A stretch of DNA of 64,000 bases from DMER64 sp049652385 (lineage in GTDB: Bacteria > Bacteroidota > Bacteroidia > Bacteroidales > UBA932): contig JBASDX010000006.1 in assembly GCA_049652385.1 (NCBI GenBank), positions 62,001 through 126,000 on the forward strand, read 5' to 3'. A program made the translations under genes and the position numbers. A model generated the notes under the pieces. The model saw only the letters and a list, made by a program, of their open reading frames with translations, had not been told where the DNA came from and made no database searches. Within the stretch, counting starts at the first letter, position 1; each line of letters begins with the position of its first letter. Of the stretch, positions 58,554-64,000 are shown one piece after another.

Positions 58554-59937
58554 GATCTTCAAAATCGTTTCGCAACAAGCCGGCTTGAGTAATGTAAGAG
58601 CTTACGTTATTGGTGGTTATGTTCGAGATTATTTTCTACAGAGGCCTTCTACAGACATCGATATAGTGGTAGAAGGAAGCGGACTGGACCTTGCCGGGAA
58701 AGTGGCCGATGTGTTAGGTGTGAAAGTAACGCTTTTTAAAAGTTTTGGCACAGCCATGCTCCGGTATAAGGGTATGGACATAGAATTTGCCGGTGCCCGT
58801 AAAGAATCTTATACGCGCGATTCTCGTAAACCCGTTGTTGAAAACGGGACGTTGGAAGATGACCGTAACCGACGGGATTTCACCATCAATGCCATGGCTT
58901 TCAGTTTACAGGCAGAAGACTACGGAGCCCTGATAGACCCGCTGAAAGGTTTTAAGGATTTACAAAACAAAATCATACGCACTCCATTAGATCCGGAAGC
59001 AACTTTCAGTGATGACCCACTCAGAATGTTGAGGGCCGTCCGCTTTGCCACACAACTGCAGTTTACCATCCACCCGGAAGCTATGGTATCCATAAAAAAA
59101 CAAAGGGACAGACTACACATTGTATCACAAGAACGCATTACGGCAGAACTTCAAAAAATCATAGCTTCTTCAACTCCCTCCATCGGTTTTTATTTATTGG
59201 ATAAAAGCCATTTGTTACCGCTAATATTACCCTGGCTTGCAGCCTTGAAAGGTACGGAAACCATGGAAGGAAAAGGACATAAGGAAAATTTCAGTCATAC
59301 GCTGGAAGTACTCGACAACGTTGCTCTGGAAAGCGATAACATCTGGTTACGCTGGGCTGCTTTACTGCACGATGTGGGAAAACCGGCTACCAAACATTTC
59401 GATTCGGATACCGGCTGGACTTTCCATGGACACGATTTTATAGGAAGTAAAATGATTCCTTCCATTTTTCGAAAACTCCGCTTGCCCATGGGAGAAGAAA
59501 TGAAATACGTAAAAAAATTGGTGCAGCTGCATTTAAGGCCTATAGCTCTTGTTGAAGAATCCAGTGATTCAGGTGTCCGCAGGTTGTTGTTTGAGGCAGG
59601 TTCAGACATAGATGATCTCATGCTGCTTTGCCGTGCAGATATTACGTCCAAAAATCCCAGAACGGTAAAACGTCATTTGGCCAATTTTGAATGGGTCAGC
59701 CAGAAGTTAGTGGAAGTAGAAGAAAAAGATGCCATACGCAATTTTCAGCCTCCCATATCCGGTCAGGTTATTATGGAAACGTACGGCTTATCCCCCGGCC
59801 GTGAAGTAGGTCTGATCAAAGACTATATCAAAGATGCCATCCTGGATGGAGTGATTGCCAACAATTATGAAGAAGCTTATGCGCTTATGGAAAAACGCGC
59901 TTTGGAGCTGGGCATAAGTAAGCCTGCAAAAGAATAA
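58531..59937 (+). CDS. cca: CCA tRNA nucleotidyltransferase with HD domain
   Basis: 468 aa. Class II nucleotidyltransferase: RAYVIGGYVRDYFLQRPSTDIDIVVEG contains the GG and DxD motifs, followed by ARKESYTRDSRKP, DRNRRDFTINAMAFSL, DPLRMLRAVRFATQL and the HD domain LRWAALLHDVGKPATKHFD with HGHDFIGSKM. It would add CCA to the tRNAs here, neither of which encodes it. A poly(A) polymerase is the alternative, but HD domains favour CCA addition. ATG 58531 preferred over TTG 58525; it overlaps the preceding gene by 23 bp. Confidence 0.9.
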   Translation: MKALLTPEIFKIVSQQAGLSNVRAYVIGGYVRDYFLQRPSTDIDIVVEGSGLDLAGKVADVLGVKVTLFKSFGTAMLRYKGMDIEFAGARKESYTRDSRKPVVENGTLEDDRNRRDFTINAMAFSLQAEDYGALIDPLKGFKDLQNKIIRTPLDPEATFSDDPLRMLRAVRFATQLQFTIHPEAMVSIKKQRDRLHIVSQERITAELQKIIASSTPSIGFYLLDKSHLLPLILPWLAALKGTETMEGKGHKENFSHTLEVLDNVALESDNIWLRWAALLHDVGKPATKHFDSDTGWTFHGHDFIGSKMIPSIFRKLRLPMGEEMKYVKKLVQLHLRPIALVEESSDSGVRRLLFEAGSDIDDLMLLCRADITSKNPRTVKRHLANFEWVSQKLVEVEEKDAIRNFQPPISGQVIMETYGLSPGREVGLIKDYIKDAILDGVIANNYEEAYALMEKRALELGISKPAKE

Positions 59938-59940
59938 GCC

Positions 59941-60504
59941 TTAATGCAACAGGTGCATAAATTCTTCCCTGGTACGCATGTCTTTCAAGAAAGCACCTGT
60001 GAAGGCAGAAGTAACCAACTTGGAATTCTGTTTCTGGACGCCCCGGATTTGCATACACATATGCTCGGCTTCTATGACAACAGCCACCCCCATTGGATTG
60101 AGGGTATGCTGGATGCAATCACGTATCTGCACGGTCAATCTCTCTTGTACCTGCAACCTTCTTGCGTACGTTTCCACTACCCTGACAATTTTACTCACTC
60201 CGGTAATATAACCATTGGGTATATATGCTACATGTGCCTTTCCATAGAAAGGAAGCATATGGTGCTCGCATAAGGAATACATCTCTATATCTTTAACCAG
60301 CACCATCTGTTGGTATTCTTCCTTAAAGCGTGCCGAATTTAGAATGTCTGCGGGGTCTTCTGCATATCCTTTAGTAAGAAATTGCATGGCTTTCACCACT
60401 CTGTGCGGCGTTTTAACCAACCCTTCCCTGTTAGCATCTTCACCTAGCAATTTCAAGATTTCCTTATAATGTTCTTCCAGTTTCTTAATAGTCGAATGGG
60501 TCAT
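59941..60504 (-). CDS. folE: GTP cyclohydrolase I
   Basis: 187 aa. First step of tetrahydrofolate and pterin synthesis. Zinc and catalytic residues: the Cys and His pair in MYSLCEHHMLPFYGKAHVAYIP, and the second Cys in EHMCMQIRGVQ; the family motif RRLQVQERLTVQI and C-terminal REEFMHLL are present. A single gene, convergent with cca (3-bp gap) and divergent from the ATPase gene, with its own -7 box at 60527-60534. Confidence 0.96.
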   Translation of the reverse strand: MTHSTIKKLEEHYKEILKLLGEDANREGLVKTPHRVVKAMQFLTKGYAEDPADILNSARFKEEYQQMVLVKDIEMYSLCEHHMLPFYGKAHVAYIPNGYITGVSKIVRVVETYARRLQVQERLTVQIRDCIQHTLNPMGVAVVIEAEHMCMQIRGVQKQNSKLVTSAFTGAFLKDMRTREEFMHLLH

Positions 60505-60526
60505 AATCCATAGAATTAAACAGTTG

Positions 60527-60534
60527 CAAAATTA
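60527..60534 (-). promoter_or_regulatory. -7 box of folE
   Basis: TAATTTTG on the minus strand, 22 nt before ATG 60504, with no clear -33 motif. The 130-bp gap to the ATPase gene also holds TACATTCG at 60622-60629 on the plus strand, a one-mismatch box for that gene. Confidence 0.45.
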
Positions 60535-60634
60535 CAAAAAAATCGGCTTCTAACCTCTTAAACTTTTAGTATAACAACAAGTCAAAGAAAAACAGACGTA
60601 CCACACTAATCAATTTTTTTGTACATTCGCAGCT

Positions 60635-61348
60635 ATGGAAAAAGAAGTAATCATCAAGGTAAAAGGAATCAAAAAGATTTACAAAATGGGGACCCAGGAA
60701 GTTCGTGCCCTGAACGGAGTAGATATTGAAATAAGAAAGAACGAATACGTGGCCATTATGGGGCCTTCTGGATCCGGTAAGTCTACGTTAATGAATCTAT
60801 TGGGCTGCCTTGATACTCCTACGGAAGGAACTTATATTTTAAACGGAACGGATGTAAGTCAGATGAAAGATGACCAGCTGGCAGAAATAAGAAACAAAGA
60901 AATTGGTTTTGTTTTTCAATCGTTCAATTTGCTGCCTCGTTACAATGCTTTGAATAACGTAGCCCTTCCCTTGATTTACGCAGGTTTGACAAAACAGGAA
61001 AGAGAAGTGGAAGCAAAAAAAGCCTTGCAGAGTGTAGACCTTGAAGACAGGATGGACCACAAGCCGAACGAATTATCGGGAGGGCAGAAGCAAAGGGTTG
61101 CGCTTGCCCGCGCTATGGTCAACAATCCATCCATCATCCTGGCAGACGAACCAACAGGAAATTTAGATACGAAAACATCGTTGGATATAATGGCTCTTTT
61201 TGAGCAAGTACATGCCAAAGGGAATACCGTCCTTATTGTTACGCATGAAGAAGACATTGCCCGTTACGCGAAGCGTGTCATACGGTTAAGGGACGGACTT
61301 ATTGAAAGTGACCAATTGAATGAAAATCCCGTTCTAAGTAATTCATGA
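60635..61348 (+). CDS. ABC transporter ATP-binding protein, LolD/MacB type
   Basis: 237 aa. Walker A MGPSGSGKSTLMNLLGCLD, Q-loop FVFQSFNLLPRYNALNNVALP, signature ELSGGQKQRVALARAMVNNP, Walker B ILADEPTGNLDTKTS, H-loop LIVTHEEDIARYAKR. The LLGCLDTPTEGTY region and HKPNELSGGQ are diagnostic of the MacB/LolD/FtsE-like branch whose partners have FtsX folds. No permease gene adjoins it here; the only FtsX-type permease in the window is at 5669-7120. Coupled by ATGA to the adenosyltransferase gene. Confidence 0.9.
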   Translation: MEKEVIIKVKGIKKIYKMGTQEVRALNGVDIEIRKNEYVAIMGPSGSGKSTLMNLLGCLDTPTEGTYILNGTDVSQMKDDQLAEIRNKEIGFVFQSFNLLPRYNALNNVALPLIYAGLTKQEREVEAKKALQSVDLEDRMDHKPNELSGGQKQRVALARAMVNNPSIILADEPTGNLDTKTSLDIMALFEQVHAKGNTVLIVTHEEDIARYAKRVIRLRDGLIESDQLNENPVLSNS

Positions 61349-61896
61349 GCAAAATATATACGGGCAAAGGAGATGCGGGGACTACTTCTTTAGGTAATGG
61401 AAGCAGGATATCAAAAAGCCATCCGCAAGTTGCTGCTTATGGAAAAGCAGATGAACTCATTGCATGGATAGGACTTATTCGTTCCCAGCCGGAATTCCTG
61501 AAAACAGGTCCCTTGCATACTTATGATGCCTTACTGCGTTCCATCCAGGAACATCTTATGCGTCTGGCTGCCCTCCTGGCTGCATCGGAAATAAAGAAAG
61601 ACAAAAACTGCCATTTTCCAACAGCTGTTGCCGGATTGGAAGAAGCCATAGATGCTATGGAATCACAACTGCCGGCATTGCATGCATTCATACTTCCGTC
61701 CACACCGGCCGTATCTGCTATCATTCATATAACCCGTACCGTATGCAGAGAAACAGAACGATTATCCGTAGCACTTGGCACAGATGTTGTTAACGCAGAA
61801 ATACTTGCATACCTGAACCGCCTTTCAGACTTCCTTTTTGTTCTGGCACGGTTTGTAATTTTTACCGAAGGTTGTGAAGAAGACTTTTTTGTGTAA
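61345..61896 (+). CDS. PduO-type cob(I)alamin adenosyltransferase
   Basis: 183 aa. Transfers adenosyl from ATP to cob(I)alamin. Recognised by IYTGKGDAGTTSLGNGSRISK at the N-terminus, AYGKADELIAWIGL, ITRTVCRETERL and AYLNRLSDFLFVLARF. Changes from the usual pattern: the GTxDELN motif reads GKADELIA, losing the conserved Asn, so activity should be checked. It overlaps the ATPase stop by 4 bp; no cobalamin pathway genes lie nearby. Confidence 0.8.
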   Translation: MSKIYTGKGDAGTTSLGNGSRISKSHPQVAAYGKADELIAWIGLIRSQPEFLKTGPLHTYDALLRSIQEHLMRLAALLAASEIKKDKNCHFPTAVAGLEEAIDAMESQLPALHAFILPSTPAVSAIIHITRTVCRETERLSVALGTDVVNAEILAYLNRLSDFLFVLARFVIFTEGCEEDFFV

Positions 61897-61901
61897 CTTT
61901 G
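61872..61901 (+). promoter_or_regulatory. Promoter of the DUF2795-trkA pair
   Basis: -33 TTG at 61872-61874, exactly 19 bp, then -7 TAACTTTG at 61894-61901. This is the best spacing match in the window. It lies in the 3' end of the adenosyltransferase gene; the next ATG is 25 nt after the box. Confidence 0.65.
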
Positions 61902-61926
61902 TTCACTTTTTTTAAAACCTGTATCG

Positions 61927-62148
61927 ATGTACTGGACACTTGAATTAGCATCTAAACTTGAAGACGCTCCCTGGCCCGCAACAAAAGACGAACTGATTGA
62001 CTATGCTGCTCGTTCCGGGGCTCCGCTGGAAGTAGTAGAAAATCTTTCGGAACTTGAAGATGACGGAGAAGTTTACGACAGTATTGAAGACATTTGGCCC
62101 GATTACCCCAGTAAAGAAGATTTTTTCTTTAACGAAGACGAATATTAG
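61927..62148 (+). CDS. Small acidic DUF2795-type protein
   Basis: 73 aa, strongly acidic. The core LASKLEDAPWPATKDELIDYAARSGAPLEVVENL matches the DUF2795 pattern (short helical domain with W-P-A-T-K-x-E-L/I). The C-terminus is rich in Glu and Asp with aromatic residues (DIWPDYPSKEDFFFNED). Function unknown. It lies 11 bp upstream of trkA and probably shares its promoter. Confidence 0.8.
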   Translation: MYWTLELASKLEDAPWPATKDELIDYAARSGAPLEVVENLSELEDDGEVYDSIEDIWPDYPSKEDFFFNEDEY

Positions 62149-62159
62149 TCAACCCACAA

Positions 62160-63512
62160 ATGAATATAATCATTGCAGGTGCCGGTGAAGTAGGTTTTCA
62201 TCTGGCAAAAATGCTGTCAGAAGAAAACCATCAAATTTGCATAATTGACAATGACGAAGCCCGCCTGCAGCAAATAGCCGAATCGTCTGATATCATACCT
62301 GTCAAAGGTACGGTTACTTCGATTGCTGTTCTTGAAAAAGCCGGCATAAGCCATTGCCATTTGTTCATAGCTGTAAGCCCAGCAGAGCAACAGGATGTAA
62401 ACATCGTAGCCGCTTTACTTGCAAAACAACGTGGGGCCCAACGTGTCATAGCACGTATCAACAACAGCGAATATTTAACGCCGGAGAACAGAATCTTGTT
62501 TACGGAACTGGGCATCGATTTACTTTTTTATCCGGAAAAAATTGCAGCCACAGAAATAATCAACCTCCTTAAACAGTCAGGAACTTCAGAATTCATGGAT
62601 TTTTCCGGAGGGATATTGCAGCTTATCGTGCTTAAATTGATGGAAAGCTCGTCTATCGTCAACAAAAGCATGGAGCAGACAGCACAAGAAGTATCGGGAG
62701 ATTTGCCATTCAGGGCCGTAGCCATAGCCAGAGAAGGTACCACTATCATTCCCAGAAAAGACACCGTCTTCCAACTTAACGATCTTGTGTTTATCATTAC
62801 TAAGAGAGAGGCTGCCGTAACAGCCATGGCGCTTAGCGGACAAGAAAATGTGGTAGTACAAAACCTGATGGTTGCAGGAGGAGGCCGCATAGGTGAAATG
62901 GTAGCCCTACATATGGAGCCCCATATTGAAAGAGTACGGGTGATAGAAAAGAACACCAACCGCTGCCACGAATTGACAGCCTCCCTGCCGGAATCTTTAA
63001 TCATCAACGGAGATGTACGCAACACAGATCTTCTTTTAGAAGAAGACCTTCAAAAGATGGATGCTTTTGTGGCCGTCACTTCCAGTTCGGAAGCCAATAT
63101 CCTGTCTTGTATGGCTGCCAAAAGAGCAGGTGTCAGGAAGACGATTGCTCAGGTAGAAAATCTGGATTATATCAAGTTGGCAGAAAGTGTTGATATTGAT
63201 GCCACTATCAACAAAAAACTAATTTCAGCCAGCCGGATTTTTCGTTTGACCATGATGGGAGACGTTTCTTCCATGAAGTGTCTGCACGGTACAGATGCAG
63301 AAGTTGTTGAATTTATTGTAAAACCCAGGAGTCCGGCCACTTTGAAGAAAGTACGCGACTTAAAATTCCCTCGTCAAGCCATCATTGGCGGTATCACAAG
63401 AGGCAATACCGGTCTGATTGTTAAAGGAGATACAGAAATCAAGCCTTACGACAGGGTGGTTGTTTTTTCACTTCCGACTGTTTTGCAGACTCTTCACAAA
63501 TTTTTTGTGTAA
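62160..63512 (+). CDS. trkA: Trk potassium uptake regulatory protein TrkA
   Basis: 450 aa. Two tandem RCK units. Nucleotide-binding GxGxxG sites: IIIAGAGEVGFHLAKML (N-terminal) and LMVAGGGRIGEMVALHM (about 238-254). Each is followed by the acidic residue of the ribose site (CIIDND and RVIEKN). TrkA gates the TrkH/TrkG potassium channel according to nucleotide binding. trkH, often next to trkA, is absent here: the gene downstream is on the other strand and overlaps its 3' end by 19 bp. Confidence 0.95.
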   Translation: MNIIIAGAGEVGFHLAKMLSEENHQICIIDNDEARLQQIAESSDIIPVKGTVTSIAVLEKAGISHCHLFIAVSPAEQQDVNIVAALLAKQRGAQRVIARINNSEYLTPENRILFTELGIDLLFYPEKIAATEIINLLKQSGTSEFMDFSGGILQLIVLKLMESSSIVNKSMEQTAQEVSGDLPFRAVAIAREGTTIIPRKDTVFQLNDLVFIITKREAAVTAMALSGQENVVVQNLMVAGGGRIGEMVALHMEPHIERVRVIEKNTNRCHELTASLPESLIINGDVRNTDLLLEEDLQKMDAFVAVTSSSEANILSCMAAKRAGVRKTIAQVENLDYIKLAESVDIDATINKKLISASRIFRLTMMGDVSSMKCLHGTDAEVVEFIVKPRSPATLKKVRDLKFPRQAIIGGITRGNTGLIVKGDTEIKPYDRVVVFSLPTVLQTLHKFFV

Positions 63513-63985
63513 TAATCTTTGGACTGCTCCAGGTAGTAATACTGCCTGGGCGTACACAGTTCCCGGGCTTTGAATACCCTGGAAAAAGACCTGACAGAAT
63601 TAAATCCGCATGCTTCTGCCAGATGTTCCAAATCAATTTTGTTACTTTTTTGCTCACTTAACATCTTTTTTGCAGCTTCTATCCTGTAAAGGTTCACCCA
63701 GTCACAAAAATGGGTGCCGTACATTCTTTTTATAGACCTGGAAAGATAAGAACGATTGGTATTAGTTTCCCTGCATAATTTTTCTATTGTCAAATCAGGA
63801 TTCCTGTAATATTCATATTGTACCATAAATTCGTTCACCCTGCCAACAATGTCCTGAGGGTTGTCCGGATAAGCAGCATCCTTTTTTATAAACAGTATGG
63901 GATTGGTCAGCAACCACCCCCTAACGCATTGCCTGATTGGATTTAATATACGTTCTGCCAGATTACACATTCTCTTTTGTTTCAT
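63494..63985 (-). CDS. Short AraC-family transcriptional regulator
   Basis: 163 aa. The C-terminal ~100 residues form the double helix-turn-helix of AraC proteins: LTIEKLCRETNTNRSYLSRSIK and LEHLAEACGFNSVRSFSRVFKA. The N-terminal ~60 residues contain no recognisable cupin or periplasmic binding domain, so there is no visible effector pocket. Complete: ATG 63985 has AAAGGAG 6 nt upstream. The target cannot be inferred; the neighbour trkA is convergent. Its promoter lies outside the window. Confidence 0.85.
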   Translation of the reverse strand: MKQKRMCNLAERILNPIRQCVRGWLLTNPILFIKKDAAYPDNPQDIVGRVNEFMVQYEYYRNPDLTIEKLCRETNTNRSYLSRSIKRMYGTHFCDWVNLYRIEAAKKMLSEQKSNKIDLEHLAEACGFNSVRSFSRVFKARELCTPRQYYYLEQSKDYYTKNL

Positions 63986-64000
63986 AGTTACTCCTTTGTC

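Overview
The window comes from a chromosome of the phylum Bacteroidota, most likely order Bacteroidales; I do not assign a genus. Signs of this are promoter boxes of the form TAnnTTTG upstream of most transcription units, few clear Shine-Dalgarno sequences, Bacteroidota-type operons (ExbB / small membrane protein / two ExbD; MraY with a large insertion; FtsZ with a long tail after its IPAYKRK motif), and DAP-type peptidoglycan (MurE has DNPR). Coding density is very high, with many 4-base ATGA overlaps. Apart from a tandem repeat at the left edge there is no mobile element, CRISPR array or rRNA, so this is mainly housekeeping backbone.

Layout. 1-533: non-coding tandem array of degenerate ~127-bp units carrying inverted motifs. 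534-4130 (minus): tRNA-Phe, enolase, PHP phosphatase and a lipoprotein of the glutamate racemase family. 4219-8654: MacA-like adaptor, MacB-like permease without ATPase, TolC-like channel. 8651-17016: GNAT-like protein, EF-P, transglutaminase-like lipoprotein, M16 peptidase, dnaX, lptB, M23 peptidase lipoprotein.

17139-32052: a division and cell wall (dcw) cluster in the order mraZ, rsmH, ftsL-like, ftsI, murE, mraY, murD, ftsW, murG, murC, ftsQ, ftsA, ftsZ. murF and ddl are absent here. It runs into gltX, an LplT-like transporter, rmlC, truB and queA. 37176-40080: dprA, tatD, ansA. tRNA-Ser follows, then the ExbB/ExbD operon, which ends at a clear terminator (42580-42617).

42650-51509: alkaline phosphatase lipoprotein; a LiaF-like membrane protein with a membrane-bound LytTR regulator; ahcY, asnS, udk; a TonB-like protein; an acidic protein of unknown function; rsmI; and a ComEA-like protein. 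51535-57045: NatA/NatB-type ABC exporter, a 5'-nucleotidase split into two genes in reversed order, tdk and alr. 57046-63985: holA diverging from an HsdR-N-like nuclease domain gene across a perfectly symmetrical promoter palindrome, then cca, folE, a LolD/MacB-type ATPase, a PduO-type adenosyltransferase, a DUF2795 protein, trkA and a short AraC regulator.

The genes centre on envelope construction: precursor synthesis, division, LPS export energy, peptidoglycan hydrolases and efflux. The observations most worth a second look are the 127-bp repeat array, the exported racemase-like protein, promoter boxes lying 3-6 nt from start codons (implying leaderless mRNAs), the palindromic divergent promoter at 58.1 kb, and the LiaF/LytTR pair.
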